Positions 23,813 to 33,105 of a stretch of 42,064 bases of DNA are shown piece by piece (position 1 is the stretch's first letter; each line of letters begins with the position of its first letter). Made by a program: the position numbers and the translations under genes. Below the pieces are notes generated by a model. It was not told where the DNA came from. It ran no database searches and saw only the letters and a program-made list of their open reading frames with translations. The stretch is from the NCBI GenBank assembly GCA_002373975.1, contig DFKZ01000015.1, positions 1 to 42,064 on the forward strand. Direction: 5' to 3'. The DNA comes from Lachnospiraceae bacterium UBA3632 (GTDB lineage: Bacteria > Bacillota > Clostridia > Lachnospirales > Lachnospiraceae).

Positions 23813-25105
23813 TTATCTCTTGAGTACAGACTCCCTGTAAATGATATCTTCTCTTCCGGGACCGTTACTGATCATGGTGATGGGATATCCGATTCTCTCT
23901 TCTATAAACTCAATATACTTCCTGCAGTTCTCGGGCAGATCTTCGTATTTTTTGATCCCGCGGATCTCGCATTTCCATCCGGGAAGCTTTTCAAGCACAG
24001 GCTTGCACTTCTCAAGCTTGGAAGTAACGGGGAAATCCGTGATAACTTTTCCGTCAAGCTCATAGCCAACACATACAGGGATCTCATCGAGGTATCCGAG
24101 CACATCGAGCACCGTGAATGCCACGTCTGTGGTTCCCTGCAGTCTGCATCCGTATTTGGATGCCACACAGTCGAACCATCCCATACGTCTCGGTCTGTGG
24201 GTGGTAGCTCCGTACTCTCCGCCGTCTCCGCCGCGCTCTCTAAGCTCATTTGCCTCATCTCCGAATATCTCGGAAACAAATGCGCCTGCTCCTACCGCCG
24301 ATGAATAAGCCTTGCATACAGTGATGATCTGCTTGATCTCGTAGGGAGGAAGCCCTGCTCCTACCGCTCCGTATCCTGCAAGGGTGGATGATGATGTAAC
24401 CATGGGATAGATTCCGTGATCGGGATCCTTAAGTGTACCCAGCTGGCCCTCAAGAAGTATAGTCTTTCCTTCCTTTACAGCCTTATCCAGAAATGCGGAT
24501 ACATCACATACATAAGGGGCCACCATATCGCGGTATCCGTGAAGAGTTTCCAGCAGCTCCGCGGGGTCAATGGCAGGCTTGTGATAGAGATGCTCAAGAA
24601 GAACATTCTTGAGATCACATACTCTCTTCACCTTTTCCTTAAGAAGCTCCTCATCAAAGAGCTCGCTTACCTGGAATCCGATCTTGGCATATTTATCCGA
24701 ATAGAAAGGAGCGATTCCCGATTTGGTGGATCCGAAGGATTTGCCTCCAAGCCTTTCCTCCTCATATGCATCAAAAAGCACATGATAAGGCATTACTATC
24801 TGACAGCGGTCACTGACAAGTATCTTTGGCATGGGAACGCCCTGATCCGTAATATCCTTTATCTCATTAAAAAGCTTTGTGATATCAAGTGCCACACCGT
24901 TTCCTATAATACTTGTGGTATGTGAATAGAACACACCTGAAGGAAGAGTATGAAGCGCAAATTTGCCATAATTATTTACGATCGTATGACCGGCATTTGC
25001 TCCTCCCTGAAAGCGGATTATTATATCCGCCTTTTCGGCAAGCATGTCAGTGATCTTGCCCTTTCCTTCGTCTCCCCAGTTAGCACCTACAACTGCCTTA
25101 ACCAT
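23813..25105 (-). CDS. purA: Adenylosuccinate synthetase
   Basis: 430 residues, normal length. Joins IMP and aspartate with GTP to give adenylosuccinate in AMP synthesis. It starts MVKAVVGANWGDEGKGKITD, with the P-loop variant GDEGKGK, then FQGGANAGHT carrying the catalytic His. TSSSTLAGYGAVGAGLPPYEI and GARERPRR-like GATTHRPRRMGWFD match the family. The usual Gln before WGDEGKGK is Asn here. It has its own promoter (25157-25185) and an AGGAG site, lying between the two hybrid kinases. Confidence 0.97.
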   Translation of the reverse strand: MVKAVVGANWGDEGKGKITDMLAEKADIIIRFQGGANAGHTIVNNYGKFALHTLPSGVFYSHTTSIIGNGVALDITKLFNEIKDITDQGVPMPKILVSDRCQIVMPYHVLFDAYEEERLGGKSFGSTKSGIAPFYSDKYAKIGFQVSELFDEELLKEKVKRVCDLKNVLLEHLYHKPAIDPAELLETLHGYRDMVAPYVCDVSAFLDKAVKEGKTILLEGQLGTLKDPDHGIYPMVTSSSTLAGYGAVGAGLPPYEIKQIITVCKAYSSAVGAGAFVSEIFGDEANELRERGGDGGEYGATTHRPRRMGWFDCVASKYGCRLQGTTDVAFTVLDVLGYLDEIPVCVGYELDGKVITDFPVTSKLEKCKPVLEKLPGWKCEIRGIKKYEDLPENCRKYIEFIEERIGYPITMISNGPGREDIIYRESVLKR

Positions 25106-25156
25106 CTTTAATTGCTCCTGAATAATAATTTTTTGGCATGAAAACCATGCTTTAAG

Positions 25157-25185
25157 ATTTTACCACAATAAAGCGATGTAAACAA
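25157..25185 (-). promoter_or_regulatory. purA promoter
   Basis: TTGTTT (25185-25180) and TAAAAT (25162-25157) are 17 nt apart on the minus strand, with an extended TGG before the -10. The leader of about 45 nt holds a small hairpin (25136-25150, 5-bp arms). No purine riboswitch or T-box was recognised. Confidence 0.7.
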
Positions 25186-25228
25186 GTACCGCGGACCTGA
25201 TGCCGTGCAGGCAACAGCTTACAGCCGC

Positions 25229-27034
25229 CTACTCTCCCACGGCCGCATCCTGCCCCGAGATCACAAGCTCCGGCGGCAAAAGCTCCATGATCATCTTCTC
25301 CAGGGTTTTGGAATCTATGGGCTTTGAAAGATAATTTGCAAATCCCTTTTCAAGATAAAATTCTCTTGCCCCCGAGATGGCATTTGCGGTAAGAGCCACC
25401 ATTGGCTTATTTCTGCATAGCGCAAACCTGTCTTTTTTGATGCGCTCCATGGTTTCTATTCCGTCCATTTCCGGCATCATATGGTCGATGAAAAGTATAT
25501 CGAATTCGGTCTCGCGCGCCTTCTCGATAGCCTCTTCTCCGGAAGCGGCTTTGGTTATTTTTATCTTTGTGCGCTTAAGCAGACCCGCGAATACATTAAG
25601 GTTCATCGCAATATCGTCGACAACCAGTATCTTTGCATTCGGAGCGGTGAACCGGCTCTGACTGCTGGTCTGATCCCGTTTTCCTGTGACCGCTGCATTG
25701 ACGTCGCCCAGTTCTTTCCAGCTTACCACTTCCTGCCTTACAACAAACCGGAATGTGGAGCCCTTCCCGTATTCACTGGTCACTTCCAGCTTGCTTCCCA
25801 TAAGCGTGAGCAACTGCTGGACTATATTCATTCCAAGTCCTGTTCCCTCTATATGGCGGTTCTTTATCTCTTCTATCCTCTCAAATGGTTTGAAGAGCTT
25901 TTCCATATCTTCCTGGCGCATTCCGCGGCCGGTGTCCTCAACAGCCACCTTCAGGAATATGGATCTCTCATCCGCTTTATCGTAATCAATCTTAAGCGTT
26001 ACGGTACCCTTTTCAGTGTACTTTACCGCATTGGTGAGGATGTTGGATATTATCTGCTTGATCCTTATCTCGTCACCGTTTAACAGCCTCGGAACATCGG
26101 GGACACAATCGATAACAAATTTAAGTCCCTTCTTTTCCGCACGGTTTGCGGTAAATATCCGCAGATCGTTGATGAGCATTCCCAGATCGTATTTGACCGG
26201 AAGGATCTCCATCTTTCCCGACTCGATCTTGGAAAAGTCCAGAATGTTGTTTACCAGACTCATGAGCATATTTCCGGCCTGAACTATATCTTCGGAATAC
26301 TTTCTGATCTCGGGCTCGCGGGTCTCGCGGTTTATCATCTCATTCATTCCCAGAATGGAGTTGATGGGTGTACGGATCTCGTGCGACATACTGGCAAGAA
26401 AATCGGATTTACTCCTTGTGGCATTTCTGGCATCATCGGCCTTGGCCTCTATTATCCTGAGGAGCTCATCCATGGATCTGTCCTGCTCCTGCTTGGCCTC
26501 CTCGGCAACCATTCTGCCGTTCAGCATGCTGATAAAAAATGCATCAGCTATAATGATCCCGACTATTGATGCCACTACCTCGATAAGCTCAAACTGGAAA
26601 AACTTCTGAGGGAAAAGCTTCGATCCGATACCACTGCCCAGCGCAAATGAGAAAAGGATCAATATGATGCTGTTGATCAGCGCATGCCATATATGTATGG
26701 ATTTGACGCAGTTAAAGTAAACTATGCCCGCGCTGAACATTGCCAGTATGGCAAACACCATGGGCGATGTGGTGGCATAAGTTGCCAGGCACTCGCACAC
26801 CACAAAGGATATAAGCATGAACAGGCTCTTTAGCGTCTGAGTGGTGCGGGGTGCCATATTTATTATAAACGACGTGGTATACACTGCCAGCATCACGATG
26901 ATAACTATTCTTTTGTTTGAAGGCCTGATCAGATCGGTACTTGCCGTTATGACCGTAAAGAGGGAAAGCACCGTGCACACTAAAATGCACAGATGATTGA
27001 TGGCCCTTATGAGGGATCTGCGCGCATCGTTCAT
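25229..27034 (-). CDS. Membrane hybrid histidine kinase
   Basis: 601 residues. Six or seven N-terminal membrane helices (about 10-175) form the sensor, then a short coiled coil. The HisKA domain has SMSHEIRTP (His about 219), followed by the ATPase domain with N-box (LTNAVKYTE), GTGRGM and GTGLGMNI. The receiver domain has ILVVDDIAMN and FIDHMMPEMDG (Asp about 516). There is no HPt. The receiver is very close in wording to that of the 1339-residue kinase at 19758-23777, so the two share recent ancestry. It ends GIETMERIKK then ALTANAISGAREFYLEKGFANYL in the conserved Lys/Thr region. It follows the lipid-kinase gene by 3 nt. Confidence 0.93.
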   Translation of the reverse strand: MNDARRSLIRAINHLCILVCTVLSLFTVITASTDLIRPSNKRIVIIVMLAVYTTSFIINMAPRTTQTLKSLFMLISFVVCECLATYATTSPMVFAILAMFSAGIVYFNCVKSIHIWHALINSIILILFSFALGSGIGSKLFPQKFFQFELIEVVASIVGIIIADAFFISMLNGRMVAEEAKQEQDRSMDELLRIIEAKADDARNATRSKSDFLASMSHEIRTPINSILGMNEMINRETREPEIRKYSEDIVQAGNMLMSLVNNILDFSKIESGKMEILPVKYDLGMLINDLRIFTANRAEKKGLKFVIDCVPDVPRLLNGDEIRIKQIISNILTNAVKYTEKGTVTLKIDYDKADERSIFLKVAVEDTGRGMRQEDMEKLFKPFERIEEIKNRHIEGTGLGMNIVQQLLTLMGSKLEVTSEYGKGSTFRFVVRQEVVSWKELGDVNAAVTGKRDQTSSQSRFTAPNAKILVVDDIAMNLNVFAGLLKRTKIKITKAASGEEAIEKARETEFDILFIDHMMPEMDGIETMERIKKDRFALCRNKPMVALTANAISGAREFYLEKGFANYLSKPIDSKTLEKMIMELLPPELVISGQDAAVGE

Positions 27035-27037
27035 GCG

Positions 27038-27943
27038 TTACACCCCCCTTCTCGGAAGAACGAACTTAAGCCCCTGATGAACCACTTCCGCAGTAAGCTC
27101 ATAGGTTGAGTAAAGCTCTCCGTCAAGATTTACATAGAACAGGCCGCCGTTACTTTTCCTGCATTTCATCCTTGTGGCTGAGCCCTGCTTTACCTGTTTT
27201 GACAAAAGACTCAGTTTGCGCTTTTTGGCGTATGAAAGAATATTTATTCTCTGAGCCGGCGACTTATTCTCGATAAGCAGATAACTTGCTTTTCCGTCAT
27301 CCACATAACTGTTTATTCCGAAATTGTACCGTCCTCCGAGCATGTCGCCGTTTCCCATATAGAGCATGGTGGTCTTGGTATCGGTATACTTATCATCATC
27401 TATCGTAAAATCATAAACCCTGTTGGGTGCCATAAGGGCGGCATATACCGATGCCATCTCATAGGGGAATGTCTTTATCCCGAAGCCTGCATCCCTCAGC
27501 TTTTTCCCTGCCCTCAAAGTCTCTGTATCCACTCCGAAGGATACGGAATTGAGAGCCACTCCGAGGTTTGTTTTGATATAGTCTACATACATGACTTCAC
27601 CGTATACCATCGATCTGATATCTCTGAAAAAGTTCTGATCATCGGTAAACACTTTCAAAAAATCACTGGAGCCATAGGGAACAAAGGCCACTTCCGCATG
27701 GGTAAGATCGGAAAAGCCCTCGAGCATGTTTCTCATGGTTCCCGAACCGCCGCAGCAATAGAATCTGATCTCCTCTTTATCGAAAAAATGGCACAAAAGC
27801 TTAACGAGCTCCGTTTCGTGGCCCGGATACCTCGTCGTGAAAACATAATGATCCAGATTGTCAAATTCGGCCAGAGTATCTCTCAGCTTCTGTGACAACC
27901 CTCTTTCGCACACTGTGGGATTTACTATGAAGACATGAATCAT
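27038..27943 (-). CDS. Diacylglycerol/lipid kinase family protein, divergent
   Basis: 301 residues with the layout of DagK/YegS/BmrU enzymes: an N-terminal FIVNPTVCERG, the nucleotide loop YCCGGSGTMRNML (65-69), PYGSSDFLKVF, and a beta-sandwich C-terminal part. The usual GGDGT is GGSGT and the usual P-x-GTGND is PYGSSDF. Two positions expected to bind ATP or metal are thus altered and activity is uncertain. It starts 12 nt after ispD and ends 3 nt before the kinase gene, so it is cotranscribed. The family phosphorylates lipids in the membrane; the substrate here is unknown. Confidence 0.83.
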   Translation of the reverse strand: MIHVFIVNPTVCERGLSQKLRDTLAEFDNLDHYVFTTRYPGHETELVKLLCHFFDKEEIRFYCCGGSGTMRNMLEGFSDLTHAEVAFVPYGSSDFLKVFTDDQNFFRDIRSMVYGEVMYVDYIKTNLGVALNSVSFGVDTETLRAGKKLRDAGFGIKTFPYEMASVYAALMAPNRVYDFTIDDDKYTDTKTTMLYMGNGDMLGGRYNFGINSYVDDGKASYLLIENKSPAQRINILSYAKKRKLSLLSKQVKQGSATRMKCRKSNGGLFYVNLDGELYSTYELTAEVVHQGLKFVLPRRGV

Positions 27944-27955
27944 TTTGTCATTCCT

Positions 27956-28735
27956 TTAGTCCATCAACAGCATCTCTGCGTAACTGAGGTCCTCCGGAAG
28001 TGTGATCTTGATATTCCTCGTATCACCCTCCGCAAAAAATACCTTCGAAAGCCCGCTTCTCTCGACGCACATAGCGTCATCAGTAAGCCCCTCTTCCTCA
28101 TCATAGAGAGCCCTTCTGTAACTCTCATAGATAAGATCCGCCTTAAATGTCTGAGGCGTCTGTATTATCCTTACCGACTTTCTGTCGGGAGTGCACGACA
28201 CGCTCCCGTCTTCCCCCATTATCTTGACGGTGTCACGGCTCTCTATCGCCGTAACGCACGCCCCCTTTTCGGTAACGCATTCGAAATTGCGCTTTATTAT
28301 CTCCTCGGTAAGAAAAGGCCTTGCTCCGTCGTGAATAAAAATGTAGTCCGTAGGGAGATCCAGCGCTCCCTTGTCATCCGATAATATCTCTTCTTTTTTC
28401 TCATCCGTAAGGGCCATCCAGTTGATGCCCTTCAGGCTCACCAGAGCGCTCCACACAGATTCGTATCTCTCTTTCCCGGCATCTGCGATGCGGGTTATCT
28501 TGGTGAAAAAATACTTGGACAGAAGTTCTGTCTTTACGTAATCAAGATCATCGGGCCTTACAACCAGAATACAATCATCGATATATTCCGAATTCTGTAC
28601 CGCCATCAGACTGTACCAGAGGATTGGCTTTTCCCCTATCTCGATATACTGCTTGGCAACCTTGCTGCCCATTCTCTTTCCCTGTCCGCCGGCCAGTATC
28701 ACTGCGGTACAGTGCACATCTTTTTTTTCCAACAT
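27956..28735 (-). CDS. ispD: 2-C-methyl-D-erythritol 4-phosphate cytidylyltransferase
   Basis: 259 residues. Adds CMP to methylerythritol phosphate in the MEP route to isoprenoids. AVILAGGQGKRMGSKVAKQYIEIG is the nucleotidyltransferase start, HDGARPFLTEE (about 140) is the family signature, and VCTPDRKSV-like CTPDRKSVRIIQTPQTFK follows. The acidic insert of about 25 residues (ALTDEKKEEILSDDKGALDLP, positions about 112-132) makes it longer than the ~230 of most members. It starts 2 nt before tsaD stops. Confidence 0.96.
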   Translation of the reverse strand: MLEKKDVHCTAVILAGGQGKRMGSKVAKQYIEIGEKPILWYSLMAVQNSEYIDDCILVVRPDDLDYVKTELLSKYFFTKITRIADAGKERYESVWSALVSLKGINWMALTDEKKEEILSDDKGALDLPTDYIFIHDGARPFLTEEIIKRNFECVTEKGACVTAIESRDTVKIMGEDGSVSCTPDRKSVRIIQTPQTFKADLIYESYRRALYDEEEGLTDDAMCVERSGLSKVFFAEGDTRNIKITLPEDLSYAEMLLMD

Positions 28736-28737
28736 AT

Positions 28738-29799
28738 TTATGCTTTGCGCACTCCCTGTTTCTCACCTATTCCGAGGCCCGGAACTGCATTGAGTTCATA
28801 TCCGCTCCTGTAGCCCTTTATATACTCAAAGTACCCGGCCACACCGATCATTGCAGCATTATCGGTGCAATAAACCGGTGAGGGATAATAAAAACCAATG
28901 CCTTTTGACCCGCATTCCTTAACAAATTCCGCCCTTAATGAAGAATTGGAAGCAACCCCGCCGGCGATGGCAAAGGTCGATATCCTGTAATCTTCCGCCG
29001 CCTTCAGGGAATGCCCTACCAGCACCTCAATAACAGCCTTCTGGAATGATGCCGCCACATCCGCCTGGGAAAAGTCCTCGCCCTTCATCCTGCACTCGTT
29101 GAGGTAATTAAGCACCGCGGATTTAAGCCCGCTGAAGGAAAAATCATACTCGCTTCCTTCCACCTTTCCTCTGGGAAAAATAATGGCATCGGGGTTTCCC
29201 TCTTTTGATATCTTATCTATTTTGGGCCCGCCGGGATAACCCAGGCCGATAGCTCTGGCCACCTTGTCAAAAGCCTCACCCGCCGCATCATCATGGGTCC
29301 TTGCTATTATCTCGTATTCACCGTAATCCTTTACCAGCACCAGATGTGAATGTCCGCCTGAGGCCACAAGGCACATAAATGGCGGCTTAAGATCGGGATG
29401 CTCGATAAAGTTGGCACATATATGCCCCTCGATATGATTGACACCCACAAGAGGTATCCCTGTTGCAAAGCTTATGGCCTTGGCCTCGGATACACCCACC
29501 AGAAGTGCCCCTACAAGCCCGGGGCCGTAGGTGACCGCAATGGCATCTATGTCAGCGAGGGTGCACCCTGCCTCGTTTAAAGATGTTTTGATCACCTGGT
29601 TTATCTTTTCTATATGCTTGCGGGAAGCGATCTCGGGAACCACTCCTCCGTACAAAGTGTGCAGGTCTATCTGGGAGTATATCGTGTTCGACAATACTTC
29701 CCTGCCGTTCTTTACGACTGCTGCCGCCGTCTCGTCACAGGAGCTCTCGATGGCAAGTATGCGTATATCCTTTTTTTCCGAATTCTCCGCTGACATCAT
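28738..29799 (-). CDS. tsaD: tRNA t6A37 threonylcarbamoyltransferase
   Basis: 353 residues. Transfers threonylcarbamoyl to A37 of ANN-decoding tRNAs with TsaB and TsaE. It shows ILAIESSCDETAAAVV, the metal-binding histidines in EIASRKHIEKI and VNHIEGHICANF, and the GGVASNSSLR and DNAAMIGVAG segments. Its start shares 1 nt with the stop of the upstream DUF6715-like gene (TGATG); a second ATG follows immediately. TsaB and TsaE are encoded a few kilobases upstream (31927-33071). Confidence 0.98.
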   Translation of the reverse strand: MMSAENSEKKDIRILAIESSCDETAAAVVKNGREVLSNTIYSQIDLHTLYGGVVPEIASRKHIEKINQVIKTSLNEAGCTLADIDAIAVTYGPGLVGALLVGVSEAKAISFATGIPLVGVNHIEGHICANFIEHPDLKPPFMCLVASGGHSHLVLVKDYGEYEIIARTHDDAAGEAFDKVARAIGLGYPGGPKIDKISKEGNPDAIIFPRGKVEGSEYDFSFSGLKSAVLNYLNECRMKGEDFSQADVAASFQKAVIEVLVGHSLKAAEDYRISTFAIAGGVASNSSLRAEFVKECGSKGIGFYYPSPVYCTDNAAMIGVAGYFEYIKGYRSGYELNAVPGLGIGEKQGVRKA

Positions 29800-30395
29800 C
29801 AGTCTCCGTATACTCCGTCACCGTTAAGATCGACATTTGCCTCAAAGTCCCAGCCGTATATCTTCCAGTGCTTGTCGGAATCCTTTCTGAGCAGGTATAT
29901 TATCCTCTCTGTCTGGCTCTTTCCGCTCTCATTGATATTGTATGTGCACAGAAGCCTTGCGAAGGAGTAGCCGTCTCTGGTGTAAAAGTCCACATTAGTG
30001 CTGGATGCCACGGAAGAATTGGTTATCTTCCTGCCCGCATCCCTATACTGCTGCACATCCTCTTTGAGGGAGATCAGATAGCCTCCCACTTCGTTGATCT
30101 GAAGCAGCTTTTCGTCGTAGAGCCCTCTGGCCTTAAGGCCGAGCGCTTCTATATCGTCATCCGTGGTATCCTCGCTGTAATAGCATTTGAGGATATCATT
30201 GTAGTATTTCATAACTTCCTTGGGTGTGGGAGGATAATCCCTGTCGAGGTCTCTTGACAGCGCTTCCTCTACGGCGGTCATTGTCTTATCTTTCCTCTCA
30301 CCCTTAGCCCTGCCTGACAGGAAGGCATAATAACCCACCACGGCGAGTACGAGAAGAACTATTATAATTGTGATTCGTGTAGCACGTGGCTTCAT
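29799..30395 (-). CDS. Membrane-anchored protein, DUF6715-like
   Basis: 198 residues: short basic start, one membrane helix (about 8-26), then a soluble extracytoplasmic domain with SREELDRDYPPTPKEV-like wording (DLDRDYPPTPKEVMKYYNDI) and a C-terminal half of alternating strands ending FEANVDLNGDGVYGD. The layout and the YPPTPKEV motif match proteins I recall as DUF6715 from Lachnospiraceae, function unknown. It lies between rnz and tsaD, a common location in this family. Translationally coupled to tsaD by a 1-nt overlap. Confidence 0.75.
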   Translation of the reverse strand: MKPRATRITIIIVLLVLAVVGYYAFLSGRAKGERKDKTMTAVEEALSRDLDRDYPPTPKEVMKYYNDILKCYYSEDTTDDDIEALGLKARGLYDEKLLQINEVGGYLISLKEDVQQYRDAGRKITNSSVASSTNVDFYTRDGYSFARLLCTYNINESGKSQTERIIYLLRKDSDKHWKIYGWDFEANVDLNGDGVYGD

Positions 30396-30422
30396 TAACG
30401 GGTTACCTCCGGTCCTGCCGGT

Positions 30423-31340
30423 TTATTCTTCCTGATCTGTAAACTTCAGCGTTATGCTCTTTCCGTCCTTGCAGATATTTGCTTCCGGGAAAATACTCTT
30501 TACCATGTCCGAGTAGTTGGCGGGATAATTCATGGCGGGGCTGTAATGAGTCAGCCAAAGTTCCCCGGCTCCTGCCTGCTTAGCTATCTGCGCAGCTTCC
30601 TGCATCATCATATGCTTTTTCTGCTTTGCTTTTGGCTCGTCCTCTTCCTCACCGTACATCCCCTCGAGTATAAGAAGATCGCTGCCCTTTGACTGCTCGG
30701 CTATCACCTCGGTGGGCCTTGTGTCGGTGCAGTAGGTTACTTTAAGGCCTTTTCGAGCCTCTCCCATTACCATGTCGGGAGTGTAGGTCTTTCCGTTCTC
30801 CGTGACAGTTTCGCCCTTTTGCAGTCTGTTCCAGAGCTTAATGGGTATTCCAAGCTTTTCGGCACTTTCTTTATCGAATCTTCCTGCGCGGTCAAGCTCA
30901 AATGTGTATCCGTAGCATGTCATACTGTGATTTACTTTAAATGCAGTCATTCTAAGGCCGCATATTTCGTGTGTCTCGATGCTGTCGTTAAGCTCGAGAA
31001 ACCTGAGTTCAAAGGGCAGCTCCGGGGCGATCACTCTTAAGCTTGACACCACTCTCGCAAGCCCTTTCGGACCTATCAGAAGAAGCGGCTCCGTCCTGTC
31101 GGCATTCCCCATATTTAAAAGCATTCCGGGAAGTCCGCTTATATGGTCCGCATGGAAATGTGTGAAACAGATAACATCAATAGGGTTTGGGCTCCAGCCC
31201 TTTTTCCTCATGGCTATCTGTGTTCCCTCTCCGCAATCCACCAGGATGCTGCTTCCGTTATATCTCATCATCATCGATGTCAGCCACCGGTATGGCAGCG
31301 GCATCATTCCGCCCGTTCCGAGCAAACATATATCAAGCAT
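30423..31340 (-). CDS. rnz: Ribonuclease Z
   Basis: 305 residues of a metallo-beta-lactamase fold. The zinc motif is HFHADH (61-66) in FTHFHADHISGLPG. LLGTGGMMPLP at the N-terminus, NHSMTCYGYTFE and CTDTRP contain further ligands. LTHYSPAM supplies the last His. It trims tRNA 3' ends. An unusual acidic/basic insert EEEDEPKAKQKKH (about 230-243) lies in the exosite or arm region. It neighbours rimI, tsaB, tsaE and tsaD, all tRNA or ribosome maturation genes. Confidence 0.94.
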   Translation of the reverse strand: MLDICLLGTGGMMPLPYRWLTSMMMRYNGSSILVDCGEGTQIAMRKKGWSPNPIDVICFTHFHADHISGLPGMLLNMGNADRTEPLLLIGPKGLARVVSSLRVIAPELPFELRFLELNDSIETHEICGLRMTAFKVNHSMTCYGYTFELDRAGRFDKESAEKLGIPIKLWNRLQKGETVTENGKTYTPDMVMGEARKGLKVTYCTDTRPTEVIAEQSKGSDLLILEGMYGEEEDEPKAKQKKHMMMQEAAQIAKQAGAGELWLTHYSPAMNYPANYSDMVKSIFPEANICKDGKSITLKFTDQEE

Positions 31341-31413
31341 TTATCATTGTCCATTCTAAATAGGTCGCAGCCTGAAGCTCTGCTTCATTTTGCTTCCGTT
31401 TTGCCTGCGGTTT

Positions 31414-31857
31414 TTATCTGCGCCACATGATCAGAGCATCCTCCGTGGGCTTTTCGTAAAAGTTCGGCCTTACCCCTTCGGATCTGAATCCTGCCTTTTC
31501 GTAGACATGTATGGCCGGCGCGTTGCTCACTCTCACCTCAAGAGTAAATTCCTTAACACCTTCCGCTTCTCCGGCTTTGATCAGCTCCTCAATGAGCTTT
31601 TGGGCTATGCCCTGTCCGCGATACGGCCTTTCCACCACCACATTGTCGATATCGCCCTCACCTGCAACTATCCGCATTCCGGCGCTTCCCACCACTGTTC
31701 CGTCCGCTTCCGCCACAAGGTATCTGGCGTAATCGATGGAAAGCAGCTCTCTGAATGACTGCTCCGACCACGGTGTGGCAAAAGAATCCGCTTCTATCTC
31801 GGCAAGCCTTTTAATATCTCTTTCCTCTATAGGGCGAATGGTGATATCTCTTTCCAT
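31414..31857 (-). CDS. rimI: Ribosomal protein S18 alanine N-acetyltransferase
   Basis: 147 residues, GNAT fold: IRPIEERDIKRLAEIE at the start, acetyl-CoA loop YRGQGIAQKL (R-x-x-G-x-A/G), and the C-terminal NAPAIHVYEKAGFRSEGVRPNFYEKP typical of RimI. Position next to tsaB-tsaE supports the call; other GNAT substrates remain possible. Confidence 0.9.
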   Translation of the reverse strand: MERDITIRPIEERDIKRLAEIEADSFATPWSEQSFRELLSIDYARYLVAEADGTVVGSAGMRIVAGEGDIDNVVVERPYRGQGIAQKLIEELIKAGEAEGVKEFTLEVRVSNAPAIHVYEKAGFRSEGVRPNFYEKPTEDALIMWRR

Positions 31858-31926
31858 TAAAACCCCCTATTTATGTGCTCGATCCGGCACGTACGATTCA
31901 TCTTATGACAGGCTCAAACATTACTG

Positions 31927-32628
31927 TCAAACCACAAAGCTCTGCGGGCCTTCGTTTTCCGCCTGACTCTTTCTGAGGTAGACGGGAGAATGATCATCGG
32001 CATTAATTGCCTTTCCCTCTTTGAAATACTTCGCCCCCAGTGAAACAACGCTCGCTGCGCTCTGCCTGTTTTTGTGGGCGGGAGTAAATTTATAGGGAAC
32101 TTCCATTCTCTCTTTTATGATCTCTCCGTATGCCGGGACGCCGTCTCCCAGAAAAATTACCGGGCTTCCGAATTCGTTCAGCTTATCCGTGATATCGTAA
32201 ATATCAGTGGCGCTCTGGGGGTAAACCGCATTTAGCTCCGGATCGAACTCATATATCCCCGCATATACCTGCTTTCTTCTGGCATCCATAATGGGGCACA
32301 CAAAGTCCGTTGTTCCCCACATGTTATAAGCTAAGCCTTCGAGAGTGGGCACCTCAATGATGGGAATATCAAGTGCAAGTGCGATTCCTTTGGCCGTTGC
32401 GCTTCCGATCCTGAGCCCCGTGTAGGAACCCGGGCCGGCAGCTATTGCTATGGCGTCCACCGTGTCCATATCAAGATCGGTCATTTTCTTTATCTGATCC
32501 AGCATGGGCAGGAGTGTCTGCGAATGCGTCTTTTTGTAGTTTGTAGAATATTCGGCGATAACTGTGTCATCTTCCCATATCGCCACGCTCGCCACAAGCC
32601 CCGAGCTGTCTATTCCTATGATCTTCAT
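31927..32628 (-). CDS. tsaB: tRNA t6A biosynthesis protein TsaB
   Basis: 233 residues of the ASKHA fold: IIGIDSSGLVASVAIWEDD, THSQTLLPMLDQI, AIAAGPGSYTGLRIGSATAKGIAL. TsaB is the partner that supports TsaD in making t6A37. The start has AGGAAACAG upstream. It sits between tsaE and rimI, the standard order. Confidence 0.97.
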   Translation of the reverse strand: MKIIGIDSSGLVASVAIWEDDTVIAEYSTNYKKTHSQTLLPMLDQIKKMTDLDMDTVDAIAIAAGPGSYTGLRIGSATAKGIALALDIPIIEVPTLEGLAYNMWGTTDFVCPIMDARRKQVYAGIYEFDPELNAVYPQSATDIYDITDKLNEFGSPVIFLGDGVPAYGEIIKERMEVPYKFTPAHKNRQSAASVVSLGAKYFKEGKAINADDHSPVYLRKSQAENEGPQSFVV

Positions 32629-32645
32629 CTCTGTTTCCTGTGCAT

Positions 32646-33071
32646 TTATGAAACCGTGATCTTACGGTAATCAAATCCTTTTTCCGGATTCTTTTCTATT
32701 GTGATGCGTACAGCTTCTTCCGGTATTATCTCTTCAATAAGGTCGGCCCACTCTATGAGGGATGCGCCGTCGCCGAAGATAAACTCGTCGAATCCTATCT
32801 CGTCCATCTCGTCGGGATCAGATATCCTGTACACATCAAAGTGATAGAAGGGAAGCCTCCCGCCTACGTACACCTTCACTATGGTAAAGGTGGGACTGCT
32901 TACCGGCTCGGTTATGCCAAGCCCTTTTGCAAAGCCCTTGGAAAAAAGCGTCTTTCCCACTCCAAGGTCACCTGTTAATGCTATTATCAGGCCTTTTTCG
33001 GCCTTTCTGCCAAATTCCTCTCCGAGGGCAAGAGTCTCCTCGGGAGAGTTTGTCTCATATATTCCTGTCAT
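32646..33071 (-). CDS. tsaE: tRNA t6A biosynthesis ATPase TsaE
   Basis: 141 residues with Walker A GDLGVGKT (34-41), SSPTFTIVKVY and LIEWADLIEE, the signatures of TsaE, the ATPase that resets the TsaBD complex. The start ATG has a poor ribosome site; a repeat-rich leader (33106-33171) lies upstream. Ends 17 nt before tsaB. Confidence 0.97.
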   Translation of the reverse strand: MTGIYETNSPEETLALGEEFGRKAEKGLIIALTGDLGVGKTLFSKGFAKGLGITEPVSSPTFTIVKVYVGGRLPFYHFDVYRISDPDEMDEIGFDEFIFGDGASLIEWADLIEEIIPEEAVRITIEKNPEKGFDYRKITVS

Positions 33072-33105
33072 TTTATACTGTTTGAACTTATTGCCAACCG
33101 TTTTT

